Positions 34,877 to 44,023 of a stretch of DNA of 64,000 bases are shown one piece after another; within the stretch, counting starts at the first letter, position 1, and every line of letters starts with the position of its first letter. The position numbers were made by a program, and so were the translations under genes. The DNA comes from WRAU01 sp964277385 (GTDB taxonomy: Bacteria; Pseudomonadota; Alphaproteobacteria; WRAU01; Hepatincolaceae), in contig OZ195520.1 of the NCBI GenBank assembly GCA_964277385.1, positions 1,401,127 to 1,465,126 of the forward strand, in the 5' to 3' direction. Below the pieces are notes generated by a model. That model was given only the letters and a program-made list of their open reading frames with translations, did no database searches and was not told the origin of the DNA.

Positions 34877-35256
34877 ATCATTCATTAGTTTTTACAAAAT
34901 ATAATATATAATTATCATTGCTCATTAACATATCAATATTAAATATATAAAAGGATTTATTAATTAAAAAATAATGGTTTAACTATATTCTATATTAGTA
35001 AATATAAAGCAATTAATAAACCCTGTTCTTGTTTTAAAAATCCAATTACTTATCATAAAAAGATTCCTAAATTAAATTTTAAATTTAGTGTAGGATATAT
35101 TTGTATATAATTGCCTTTTTTACATAAATTACTATTTGAGAACTTTTAGCTGTTGTATGTTCTTAGTTAATAGTTACTTTTTCTTCTTTGTGTATGATTA
35201 TATGTTTATGATATAAAAAAAGCAATACCCATTAAAAGATGTTTTTTATTGTTCAA
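34877..35256. other. Gap between phoU and the barrel gene
   Basis: Convergent gap of 380 bases. A short plus-strand frame (LVNIKQLINPVLVLKIQLL) may be a coding relic. TTGTATATAATTGCCT at 35101-35116 is identical to 28580-28595; exact 16-mers are not rare in DNA this A+T-rich. Nothing else seen. Confidence 0.4.
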
Positions 35257-36243
35257 CTAAAACAAACTTAAACTTTTTTTATTTGTTCTTTTATTTTTAT
35301 TATTAGAAGATTTTTCATTTAATCTATTATTAGATTTAGTAGTTTTTTCTTCTTTAATTTTTTCTTTTTTCTGTTGTCTTTCTTCTTTAATTTTTTCTTC
35401 TTCCTGTTGTTTTTTTATTCTTTCTTCTTCTTTATTTTTATTTTTTTGGTTTATAACTTTTTCTTTAAAATTAGGATCAATAGACTTAAGAATATTTATA
35501 TATGTGTCATCTTTATTTTCTTTCTGTTTTGCTATACTATCATCTAAATAATAGGTAACACCAAATTTAACTCTATTAATTCTAAGATTTAGATCTTGAC
35601 CAAGTCCCTCAGCGCCTATTGCTGCAATAGATACCGTAGAAAATTCAGCATTTAAAGTCCAATTTTGATCCATATTGTAAGCTAATCCCAAAGTGTACTT
35701 AATAGAATTACTTAGTATTTCTTGCATATCATAATTGGCTTCTCCATGATAACCAATTTTCATAAACTGGAAACCAAAATAAGGAGATATAATTTCTCCT
35801 CCACTCTTAAACTGATAAAGATCATAACCAATATTAAATCCAAAAGAAGGATGTTGTGTTACCATAAGAGCAATAGTTTTGTTTTTAGTAGAAGAATCAG
35901 GTTTTACTGTAAAAAGTGCAGATTCCATTAAAGGCTCATAACTGAATTTAGGTGCAATCCACATATTGTTAAAAAAGTTTGATTTGTCAAAAAAAGGATA
36001 GATTTTATACTCAACACTTAGATCATAATACACACCATATGGACCGAAATGCTGCACTTTTAAAACTTTAGAATCAGATTTATCACCAAGATTTATAGAT
36101 GATCCAGTTAATTTATTACTAAAAATGTTGGAGCTTGTATTATTGCTTAGCTTTACTCCAAAACCTGTGTTATATTCAACATCTGACATTGAAAGTGTAA
36201 ACGGTGTCAACAATGACAATAAAATAACAACGATGTAATCCAT
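35257..36243 (-). CDS. Outer-membrane barrel protein with Lys/Glu-rich C-terminal tail
   Basis: A 328-residue protein: signal peptide (MDYIVVILLSLLTPFTLS), a barrel of about 220 residues with SPYFGFQFMKIGY, LGLAYNMDQNWTLNAEF and a closing strand RVKFGVTYYLDD, then about 85 residues very rich in lysine and glutamate (KEEERIKKQQEEEKIKEE and similar) that should form a charged helix or coiled coil. In a normal barrel the last strand is the C-terminus; here the tail would hang in the periplasm. Related in pattern to the barrels at 3.4-6.7 kb. Function unknown; binding of peptidoglycan or nucleic acid are only guesses. Confidence 0.7.
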   Translation of the reverse strand: MDYIVVILLSLLTPFTLSMSDVEYNTGFGVKLSNNTSSNIFSNKLTGSSINLGDKSDSKVLKVQHFGPYGVYYDLSVEYKIYPFFDKSNFFNNMWIAPKFSYEPLMESALFTVKPDSSTKNKTIALMVTQHPSFGFNIGYDLYQFKSGGEIISPYFGFQFMKIGYHGEANYDMQEILSNSIKYTLGLAYNMDQNWTLNAEFSTVSIAAIGAEGLGQDLNLRINRVKFGVTYYLDDSIAKQKENKDDTYINILKSIDPNFKEKVINQKNKNKEEERIKKQQEEEKIKEERQQKKEKIKEEKTTKSNNRLNEKSSNNKNKRTNKKSLSLF

Positions 36244-36334
36244 TTATGCTCTAAGAATTTATATTTAAATACTTTTAACATTATACATTATAATTTGTCA
36301 TATTGAAATAATAAAATAACTTATGGAGAACCTA

Positions 36335-37444
36335 ATGAGAATAATAAAAGTTTACCCTTATCAATATCCGGTACATTTTTTACAAAATTCTTCAATTTTT
36401 TTAGCATCTAAACCTTATGTTGATGGTTCTATTCATGATATAAAAATTCTATCATCTTTTACTGTAAATAAGATCTCCAGTGAAAATATAATCTATGTAG
36501 GCGATGAAAATAAAAATATAACATATGATTATTATTTAAAAGAAATAACAAAGTTGATTAATGAATTATCTCCAGATTTAATAGAAGTAGAAATGGATTT
36601 AAAATTTGCATCTGATATTGCACTTAATGTAAGAAATATACCTGTTGTTATAATATGTCACTTAAATCTTATCAAATCTTCTTTTTTTGAAAATATAAAA
36701 AGGTTTTTTCAAATAAGAAATGTTTCTCATTTTATATTCGTTTCTCATTATTTTAAAAATAAATTTCTAAAATATTATCCTTATTTAAAAAATAAAGTTT
36801 ATGTTATTCATAATTCTTCTAATCACATATCAAAAGAATTAATATCAGATCTTACAAAAGAAAATCAAATAATATTTTTAGGTAGAGGTACAATAAGAAA
36901 AGGAGTAAGAGAATACTTAGAAGGAGTTAGTAAATTCTTAGCAATAAATAAGGATTGGAAAGCCTTGTTTGTGGGCTTTTTAGATAAACAAAGAGATATT
37001 GATTTCCTAGAAAAGATTTTTAAAAAACCCGAAGTAGATTCTCTTATAAAGGAAGGTAGACTTAAGATTCTAACAAATATAACAAATTCAGAAGCTTTTA
37101 ATTTATTAAAGAAATCAAAGATTTCTGTATTTCCAACAATTCCTAGAAAGCATCAAGAAGGTATACCTTTAGTAGCTCTAGAAGCATGCTTGGCAAAGTG
37201 TTTAATGATATCTTCAACAAGTGGTGGATATCCTGAAATAAATCCATTTAAAGAAACAATTATTAAAAAAGTATCAAGCAATTCTATATTAGAAAAGTTA
37301 AATTATTTTTGCAATAATGATGAAAAAATAAAAGAATTTTCTAAAAAACAACATGAATTTATGAAAGAAAATTTTACATACGACAATTTAATGAAACAAT
37401 TTGATGAAACTCGTAAAGATATATTAAAAAAGTATAGAAAATAG
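36335..37444 (+). CDS. Glycosyltransferase, family 4 type
   Basis: A GT-B glycosyltransferase of about 369 residues. The C-terminal domain shows IIFLGRGTIRKGVREYLEG, then the donor-binding region HQEGIPLVALEACLAKCLMI and STSGGYPEI. I take ATG 36335 because GGAG lies 6-7 bases before it; the ATG at 36323 overlaps that ribosome binding site. Such enzymes build LPS or other surface glycans. Donor and acceptor cannot be told. Confidence 0.85.
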   Translation: MRIIKVYPYQYPVHFLQNSSIFLASKPYVDGSIHDIKILSSFTVNKISSENIIYVGDENKNITYDYYLKEITKLINELSPDLIEVEMDLKFASDIALNVRNIPVVIICHLNLIKSSFFENIKRFFQIRNVSHFIFVSHYFKNKFLKYYPYLKNKVYVIHNSSNHISKELISDLTKENQIIFLGRGTIRKGVREYLEGVSKFLAINKDWKALFVGFLDKQRDIDFLEKIFKKPEVDSLIKEGRLKILTNITNSEAFNLLKKSKISVFPTIPRKHQEGIPLVALEACLAKCLMISSTSGGYPEINPFKETIIKKVSSNSILEKLNYFCNNDEKIKEFSKKQHEFMKENFTYDNLMKQFDETRKDILKKYRK

Positions 37445-37497
37445 CTATAAATGAGTTTATACTACTATTGTATGTGAAAATAGTATAGGAGTATGTT

Positions 37498-38388
37498 GTG
37501 GCAGTTAATTTTCAAGAACTATTGCAAAAAGCTAAAGAAAAAGGCAGAATCAAAGTAGCAGTTATAAATCCTGTAGATGAGGTGTCTTTAGGAGGAGCTA
37601 TTGAAGGACAACAAGAAGGATTAATAGATCCTGTTTTATACGGATTAAAGTCAGAAATAGAAGAAACAGCAAAAAAGTACTCTTTAGATATTTCTAAATG
37701 TGAAATAGTTAACTGCGAAGATGAAAAAACAGCTATTCAATCAGCTGTTGATTCTTGTAGAGAAGGCAAAACTCAGTCTCTAATGAAAGGTAAAGTTCAT
37801 ACAGATCATTTAATGGGTGCTGTGGTAAAAAGAGAAACAGGATTAAGAACAGATTCTCAAATAAGTAGTGTTTTTGTAATGTCTGTTCCTACTTATCATA
37901 AATTATTATTTATTACAGATCCAGCAATTAATATTGTTCCTACGTTAGAGCAAAAAGAAAAAATCATATTAAACGCCATAGGGTTAATAAAAAATATAGG
38001 AATACAAAAACCTAAAGTTGGTGGTCTTTCTGCTGTTGAAGATGTTAATCCAAAAATTTTGGGGTCAGTTGAAGCAAGAGAATTGGCAAATAATTCTAAT
38101 TTAAAAGACAAGTGTATAATAGAAGGTCCTTTTGCTTTTGATAATATAATTAGTAAAAAAGCATCAGAAATTAAAGGTATAAAATCAGAAGTAGCTGGTG
38201 ATGTTGATTTAATTTTAGTTCCTAATTTAGAAGTTGGGAATGTACTATTTAAAACTCTAGTTTATTTAGCAAAATCAGAAGTAGCAGGTATAGTTTTAGG
38301 TGCTAAAGTTCCAATAATTTTAACAAGTAGAGCTGATGGTACAAAAGCAAGGCTTTGTTCTGCAGCATTAGCATGTTTATCTATATAA
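37498..38388 (+). CDS. pta: Phosphate acetyltransferase (Ptb-type)
   Basis: Interconverts acetyl-CoA and acetyl phosphate. The 296 residues are the short, single-domain PTA_PTB type: AVINPVDEVSLGGAIEG, SLMKGKVHTDHLMGAVV and the C-terminal ADGTKARLCSAALACL. Start is GTG 37498. It is 15 bases ahead of ackA, so the pair makes ATP from acetyl-CoA or activates acetate. Activity on butyryl-CoA is possible for this type. Confidence 0.88.
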   Translation: MAVNFQELLQKAKEKGRIKVAVINPVDEVSLGGAIEGQQEGLIDPVLYGLKSEIEETAKKYSLDISKCEIVNCEDEKTAIQSAVDSCREGKTQSLMKGKVHTDHLMGAVVKRETGLRTDSQISSVFVMSVPTYHKLLFITDPAINIVPTLEQKEKIILNAIGLIKNIGIQKPKVGGLSAVEDVNPKILGSVEARELANNSNLKDKCIIEGPFAFDNIISKKASEIKGIKSEVAGDVDLILVPNLEVGNVLFKTLVYLAKSEVAGIVLGAKVPIILTSRADGTKARLCSAALACLSI

Positions 38389-38403
38389 ATAAGAGGGATA
38401 ACT

Positions 38404-39582
38404 ATGAAAAAAGAAACAACTATAGTAATAAATGCAGGATCTTCTAGTTTAAAGTTTAAACTATTTGATAAAAAGTCTTTAAAAGAATTTTCTTATGGTC
38501 AGATAACAGGTATAGGAACAGAAAAAGTTAAGCTAGTTGTGAAAGATAGCATAGAGGAATCTAAATTAAAAGAAGAAATCTTAGATAAAACATTAAGTAG
38601 AGATGATATTCTTGTTAATCTTATTTCTATTTTAATGGGAATTTATAAAGATATAGAAATTACATCAGCTGGACATAGAGTTGTACACGGTGGTGATAAA
38701 TTTGTACAGCCAACAGTTGTAAGTAATGAAATAATTAGTTATTTAAAGTCAGTAGAACATTTAAGTCCAATTCATTTACCTCATAATATTAGACCTATGG
38801 AAGTTTTACAGGCAAAATTTCCGAATATTAAACAAATTGCTTGTTTTGATACAGCTTTTCATGCAAGTAATCCTATCCATACAAAACTATATGCTCTTCC
38901 AAGAGAATTGAGTTATGATGATAAAATTATTCGTTATGGTTTTCATGGTATTTCTTATCAATATATTGCAGAAAATCTAAAAGAAAATTATCCTGATTTA
39001 TATAAAGGGAAAGTTGTTGTTTGTCATTTAGGAGCTGGTGCTTCATTATGTGCTTTAGTTGAAGGGAAAAGCTATACAACAACTATGGGATTCACACCGC
39101 TAGATGGTTTAGTAATGGGATCAAGAACAGGAAGTATAGATGCTGGTATTATTATTCATTTAATGAATCATAAAGGATATTCAATTCACGATATTGAAGA
39201 TATGCTTTATTATAAAAGTGGAGTTTTAGGATTAAGTGGAATTAGTAGTGATTTTTATACTTTAGAAACAAGTGATAACCCTAATGCTAAAGAAGCCTTA
39301 AAGGTATATGATTATAATTTAGTTAAATCTATTGGTGGTCTTGTTGCTGTAATGGGTGGTTTGGATGCCATAGTTTTTACAGCTGGAGTTGGAGAGAATT
39401 CTGTACAATCTAGGTTAGAAGTAGCTAATGCTTTTGAATTTCTAGGAATTAAGTTTGATGAGATTGCAAATAAATCAAAACAAGAAGTTATTACAAAGCC
39501 TTCCTCAAAAATTAAAATGATGGTTATACCAACAAACGAAGAATTAATGATTGCAAGAGAGGTTAGTAAATTAACTAATTAA
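38404..39582 (+). CDS. ackA: Acetate kinase
   Basis: Converts acetyl phosphate and ADP to acetate and ATP. The 392 residues include VINAGSSSLKFKLFD at the N-terminus, HRVVHGGDKF, ACFDTAFHASNP, FHGISYQYIAEN, GAGASLCALVEGKS, TMGFTPLDGLVMGSRTGSID and FTAGVGENS. All are conserved active-site segments. In operon with pta; AGAGGGA precedes the ATG. Confidence 0.96.
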   Translation: MKKETTIVINAGSSSLKFKLFDKKSLKEFSYGQITGIGTEKVKLVVKDSIEESKLKEEILDKTLSRDDILVNLISILMGIYKDIEITSAGHRVVHGGDKFVQPTVVSNEIISYLKSVEHLSPIHLPHNIRPMEVLQAKFPNIKQIACFDTAFHASNPIHTKLYALPRELSYDDKIIRYGFHGISYQYIAENLKENYPDLYKGKVVVCHLGAGASLCALVEGKSYTTTMGFTPLDGLVMGSRTGSIDAGIIIHLMNHKGYSIHDIEDMLYYKSGVLGLSGISSDFYTLETSDNPNAKEALKVYDYNLVKSIGGLVAVMGGLDAIVFTAGVGENSVQSRLEVANAFEFLGIKFDEIANKSKQEVITKPSSKIKMMVIPTNEELMIAREVSKLTN

Positions 39583-39776
39583 CTAATATTTCTAATACTA
39601 TTTTGTATATTTTATATCGCATTTTAGTGTTCATTATATAATTAAATAGGAATATAGCTACATTATAATCAAAAATAACTTCAAAAAACCCTAATAAAAT
39701 TAAAAACTCCGAAAGTTTATTCTTTATTATATCTATACTTATAAAGAATAAAAAAGTGGTTAATATGTAATTTGTT

Positions 39777-40346
39777 ATGATAGATAAAGAAAAAAATAAA
39801 AAAGGTATTGGTGGTTTATCAATTAAGGATCTTAAATCCATCTTTTTAAGATCTAAAAAAGAAAATATTCCAAAACTAGAAGAAGATTTTAAAAAAAGAA
39901 GGTATCATTCAGATGAGTTTAGTACTGAAAGTAGTATGATTGATAGTCAAACAACAGGCAGTAGAAATATTAGCAACCTAAGGCGCAATATGTTTAAACG
40001 TGTTATTGATAGTTCTTTTTCTGATGAAAATTATTCAGAAGATATCTACAATCCTGGAAAAAATTCTATACAAAAAGAGATAAATTGGTTATCACGAAGT
40101 AATTCATTTAGAAAAACTAAAAAACCATATTATGGTTCTAATGAAAATTATTTATTAAATATCAGAAAAGTTAAAGAAATAGATTACCATTATAAAAATG
40201 ATGATTATTTAATAGATCATAATCAACATCAACATGTGGAAGATTTCAATAGTGATTTATTAATAGATAAAATAAAAGTCTCTAAAAAATCAAAATACAA
40301 CAAGGATGATATAGATGATTTTATAGATAAATATAAGAAAAAATAG
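39777..40346 (+). CDS. Uncharacterised hydrophilic protein
   Basis: A 189-residue protein with no signal peptide or membrane helix, rich in Lys, Asn, Ser, Asp and Tyr. It begins with a short MIDKEKNKKGIGGLSIKDLK and then reads as mostly disordered sequence, with a Lys-rich end (DDFIDKYKKK). No ribosome binding site is evident. I recognise no family. The reading frame is intact and stops with TAG. Such lineage-specific hydrophilic proteins are sometimes secreted effectors, but nothing here shows that. Confidence 0.5.
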   Translation: MIDKEKNKKGIGGLSIKDLKSIFLRSKKENIPKLEEDFKKRRYHSDEFSTESSMIDSQTTGSRNISNLRRNMFKRVIDSSFSDENYSEDIYNPGKNSIQKEINWLSRSNSFRKTKKPYYGSNENYLLNIRKVKEIDYHYKNDDYLIDHNQHQHVEDFNSDLLIDKIKVSKKSKYNKDDIDDFIDKYKKK

Positions 40347-40471
40347 CATATCTAATATTTATAGCAATATAGAAAATTTATTTAATAGATTACTATAATA
40401 GTTTTTATACATAGTAAATTTATATCACTTTTAAACTAACAAAATATGGGTATATTTATTTTAAAACTACA

Positions 40472-40499
40472 CTAAGAGACTAAAAAATTAGTCTCTTAG
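40472..40499. terminator. 12-bp hairpin between convergent genes
   Basis: CTAAGAGACTAA (40472-40483), loop AAAA, TTAGTCTCTTAG (40488-40499) is a perfect 12-bp stem, lying between the convergent genes at 39777 and 40631. With no T run on either side it may act as a weak two-way terminator or protect transcript ends. Confidence 0.55.
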
Positions 40500-40630
40500 A
40501 GATCTAACATTTCTTTTAATCATTAACTATAGAGGTGATTTTATTTTATTATATTAAAAAGTATCTTTTTACTTTACTAATAAAATATTGAATAGCAAAA
40601 ATTAATTTATTATACATACATATGAGTGAT

Positions 40631-41395
40631 TTATTTAATTTGATGGGGAACACCAATATCAAATACTATGGGTTCTGTTAAAAAAGATTCATCATAAGGT
40701 TTTATTTTATAAGCTTGTCCAAATCCTTTTACATAACTTCCTTCTGTAAAATTAATTTCAAAAAGATTAAAATCACCCATAGTTCTAATCATTTTCATTG
40801 TATTAACCATATTTTCTTGAAACTTATCCATTATATGCTCAAAATTTTCAATATTTCTTGGTAATTTTTTGGCTGTAGCTTTGAATCTTACTCTTTTTCT
40901 AGCAGTTAAAATTTTTGATGTTGCTTCATCTGCTAAAAATAATACTTCTAATTTTGAATTGTTCTCTAAGTTAGAATAATGATCTGCTATTTTACTGATA
41001 TAAATATAGTTTTTACCCTCTATTGATACAAAAGGAGAATAAGATGCACAAGGGAAACCATCCTTATCAACAGTAGCTAAAATAGCAGTTTTAAGGCTAT
41101 CCATATGTTTTTGGATTTCTTGAGATAAATTTTCCGGTTCTGTTTGTTTTTCTTCTATATTTGCTCTAGCATGCTTTAGTAAAGCTAGAAATTCATCTTT
41201 AACATTTTCTTTAGTAACTTCTTTATCAAAAGGAACTTCAATTCTTATTTCATCATCAACTAATAAATGTAGTACTTTAGGTTCAATTTTTATAATGATT
41301 GCTTTTTTTGCATTTTCAATTTTTCCATAAAACTTTGAAATGCTTAGATTGGCATCTTGATGGTTTGCGTTCATGTGATTTATAGCATATTGCAT
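40631..41395 (-). CDS. hugZ: HugZ-like heme oxygenase/heme-utilisation protein
   Basis: The 254 residues resemble HugZ: an N-terminal DUF2470-like part (MQYAINHMNANHQDANL), a pyridoxamine-oxidase-type split barrel (TAILATVDKDGFPCASYSPF) and the conserved TEGSYVKGFGQAYKI. A histidine at residue 251 in the C-terminal GVPHQIK matches the place of the heme-ligand histidine near the end of Helicobacter HugZ. The family opens heme to release iron. It stands alone here; no heme transporter is in view. Confidence 0.82.
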   Translation of the reverse strand: MQYAINHMNANHQDANLSISKFYGKIENAKKAIIIKIEPKVLHLLVDDEIRIEVPFDKEVTKENVKDEFLALLKHARANIEEKQTEPENLSQEIQKHMDSLKTAILATVDKDGFPCASYSPFVSIEGKNYIYISKIADHYSNLENNSKLEVLFLADEATSKILTARKRVRFKATAKKLPRNIENFEHIMDKFQENMVNTMKMIRTMGDFNLFEINFTEGSYVKGFGQAYKIKPYDESFLTEPIVFDIGVPHQIK

Positions 41396-41479
41396 ATTAT
41401 ATCTCCATATATTATATATCCTAGTATATTAGTATGATATAATCATAATCAATTTAATTCTATAAAACAATGTTTATTT

Positions 41480-42193
41480 TTAATAAAGACTCTTACCATG
41501 TTGTTTAAGCCAATCAGATGCTTGATTTTTATAAGGAGTTAAATTGTCAACAATATCCCAAAATCTGTTACTATGATTAAGCTCAATTAAATGTGCAACT
41601 TCATGAGATATTACATAATCTATTACAAAAACAGGAGCCATAATAAGTCTATAATTATATTGTAAATTTTTTAATGAAGAACAGCTCCCCCACTTAGAAG
41701 TAGTATCAGATACCGTTAATTTATTAATAGTAACTCCAAATTGTTCTGCTTTATACTTAGATAAATTATAAAAAGTAATTTTAGCTAGTTTTTTTAAAAA
41801 TTTAATAAAATATTTTTCAATAATTTCTTCATTGTTGATATTTTTCAATTCTAAATATATTTCGTTATTATTATTGTTGATTATAATATTATTTTTTTTA
41901 GAATTAATTTTTATTATCTTATATGTATCTCCAGCAACTTGAATCTCATTTAAATTAGCAAAATGATATTCAGAATACTTACTGTTGGTTTGGTTTAGTT
42001 GGTTATCAATCCAAGTATGATTAATTTTAAAAAAATTAATAGCCTCTTGATAAGTTACAGAATAAGGTATAGATATAAATGGTTGCTTAGTTTTTAAATT
42101 GACTCTTAGAGTAATTTTTTTACAATTTTTCCGTTTTATGACCTTAAGATTATAACTTTTATTTGAAATATCAATGTTAAAAGTGTTTTGCAT
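41480..42193 (-). CDS. DUF45/YgjP-type zinc metallopeptidase
   Basis: The 237-residue protein has the zinc motif HEVAH in YVISHEVAHLIELNHSNRFW, with TSKWGSCSSLKNLQYNYRL just before it, the signature of the DUF45 (YgjP-like, M48-related) family. Substrates are unknown. The start overlaps the ycgN stop by one base (TAATG), so translation is coupled. Confidence 0.9.
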   Translation of the reverse strand: MQNTFNIDISNKSYNLKVIKRKNCKKITLRVNLKTKQPFISIPYSVTYQEAINFFKINHTWIDNQLNQTNSKYSEYHFANLNEIQVAGDTYKIIKINSKKNNIIINNNNNEIYLELKNINNEEIIEKYFIKFLKKLAKITFYNLSKYKAEQFGVTINKLTVSDTTSKWGSCSSLKNLQYNYRLIMAPVFVIDYVISHEVAHLIELNHSNRFWDIVDNLTPYKNQASDWLKQHGKSLY

Positions 42194-42639
42194 TAAAGAT
42201 CATCATCATCTATTATGTAATTTATAAATTCTTTATTTGCTAATGATGGATGTAGTGCAAAATGTTTTGCAGAATTACCACTTTTTACTGTAGAATTTAG
42301 ATCTCCTGTGATTAGTGGATGCCAAGAAGGTAAATTTTTTTTTTCTTTTATAAGTCTATAGCTACAGTTTTTTGGAAGCCATTTGATTTCATAAACTTTT
42401 TTAGGAGATATTTTGATGCAATCATCCATATATCTAAATCTTTTTTCGTAATTAGAGCATTTGCAAGATTCAGTATCTAATAATCTGCAAGCAACTCTTG
42501 TAGTGTAAACAATGCCTGTATCAATATCTTCTATTTTTTCTAAACAGCATTTTCCACAACCATCACATAAAGATTCCCATTGCGAGTTTGTCATTTTTTT
42601 TAATGGTGTATTCAACCAAAATTTATCTGTAGGATTCAT
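42193..42639 (-). CDS. ycgN: YcgN-family cysteine-cluster protein (UPF0260)
   Basis: The 148 residues show the N-terminal FWLNTPLKKMTNSQWESLCD, the CDGCGKCC cluster, a further CRLLDTESCKCSNY cluster and the WLPKNCSYRL segment. The cysteines suggest a metal centre, probably zinc or iron-sulfur. Function unknown. It is 10 bases after cysS and lies in the gltX-cysS-ycgN-DUF45 operon. Confidence 0.9.
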   Translation of the reverse strand: MNPTDKFWLNTPLKKMTNSQWESLCDGCGKCCLEKIEDIDTGIVYTTRVACRLLDTESCKCSNYEKRFRYMDDCIKISPKKVYEIKWLPKNCSYRLIKEKKNLPSWHPLITGDLNSTVKSGNSAKHFALHPSLANKEFINYIIDDDDL

Positions 42640-42649
42640 AATTTTATAT

Positions 42650-44023
42650 CTATTTTATTTTCCAAGTAGAGCCATTTTGAGTATCTTCAATAATAATACC
42701 TAAATCATTGAGATAGTTTCTAATTTTATCAGCTTTTCTAAAATTTTTATTTTTCTTTTCTGCAATTCTTTCTTGTAGTAGTTTATTAATTTCATTTTTG
42801 GAAATGATAAGTTTGCTAGATTTTTCCTTAAACCAAACATTAGGGTTTTCATATAACAATCCTAAAAGATTTCCCTCAGCTATAAGTTGAGATTTATTTT
42901 TTTTATTAGGATTACTTTTTGTCTCATTAAGGTGTTTATATAAAATTGTAATTGCTAAATGAGTATTTAAGTCATCAGATAAAGCCTTTAAAAACTCTTC
43001 TGATGGTTTTCTATAAATTTCAACAATTTCAATATTTTTTGTACTTAATAGAAAATGATAAAATTTATCTAAAGTTTCAAGCGATTGCTTTGTGGATTCT
43101 TTAGAAAAATCTAAGGATTGTCTATAATGGCTTTTAAGTAGAGTTAGTCTAATAACTTCTCCATGATGTTGTGATAAAGAATCTTGTAATGTAATAAAAT
43201 TACCTAAACTTTTTGACATTTTATGTCCATTAACAACAACAAATCCATTATGTACCCAATAATTGGCAACCGATGTATTAATATTATAAGAACAAGCACT
43301 TTGGGCAATTTCATTTTCATGATGTGGGAATATTAAATCTTTACCTCCACCATGAATATCAAAATTTTCTCCTAATAAATCAAGAGACATAGCTGAACAT
43401 TCAATATGCCAACCAACACGACCATATCCCCAAGGAGATTCCCAACCCCAATTATCTTCTTTTTTTGATGGCTTCCATAATACAAAATCAGAGGGATTTT
43501 TTTTTAATTTTTCAACATCAATTCTTGCACCATTTAGGATATCCTCTTGCGATATACCACTTAACCTACCATAATTATCATATGAGTTAACATCAAAATA
43601 TACATGATCATTAACAACATAAGCATGGTTAGATTTTATTAAACATTCAATCATATCAATCATTTTTTTGATATAATCAGTTGCTTTTGGCTCAAATGTA
43701 GGTGGTAAAGAATTAATTTTGGCTATATCTTCATGGAAAGATTTAATGGTTCTTTTGGTTAAATCTGTTATGTTTTCTTTATTTTCTAAGGATCTATTGA
43801 TAATTTTATCATCAATATCTGTAATATTACGAACATAAGTAACCTTAGGATAAAGGTAAGATAGCAATCTATAAAGAGTATCAAACACAATAATTGGTCT
43901 AGCATTACCAATATGAATGTAATCATAAACAGTAGGACCACATACATACATTTTGATGTGATTTTTATTTATAGGAATAAAAACTTCTTTAGTTTTAGAT
44001 AATGTATTGTAAAGATATAACAT
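42650..44023 (-). CDS. cysS: Cysteinyl-tRNA synthetase
   Basis: Class I synthetase of 457 residues. CGPTVYDYIHIGNARPIIVF carries the first zinc cysteine and the HIGN signature; HIECSAMS and the HHENEIAQS region give further zinc ligands; HKMSKSLGNF is the KMSKS loop. Start overlaps the gltX stop by one base (TAATG). The stop is TAG. Confidence 0.97.
   Translation of the reverse strand: MLYLYNTLSKTKEVFIPINKNHIKMYVCGPTVYDYIHIGNARPIIVFDTLYRLLSYLYPKVTYVRNITDIDDKIINRSLENKENITDLTKRTIKSFHEDIAKINSLPPTFEPKATDYIKKMIDMIECLIKSNHAYVVNDHVYFDVNSYDNYGRLSGISQEDILNGARIDVEKLKKNPSDFVLWKPSKKEDNWGWESPWGYGRVGWHIECSAMSLDLLGENFDIHGGGKDLIFPHHENEIAQSACSYNINTSVANYWVHNGFVVVNGHKMSKSLGNFITLQDSLSQHHGEVIRLTLLKSHYRQSLDFSKESTKQSLETLDKFYHFLLSTKNIEIVEIYRKPSEEFLKALSDDLNTHLAITILYKHLNETKSNPNKKNKSQLIAEGNLLGLLYENPNVWFKEKSSKLIISKNEINKLLQERIAEKKNKNFRKADKIRNYLNDLGIIIEDTQNGSTWKIK

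Noticed and set aside
28580..35116. Identical 16-mer TTGTATATAATTGCCT at 28580 and 35101 as a shared promoter or repeat element
   Set aside because: Exact 16-mers are expected by chance in A+T-rich DNA of this length, and the second copy has no gene downstream.
39575..39841. 88-codon minus-strand open frame between ackA and the orphan gene
   Set aside because: Overlaps the ackA end and the start of the 39777 gene; although hydrophobic, it has no convincing start site or family.
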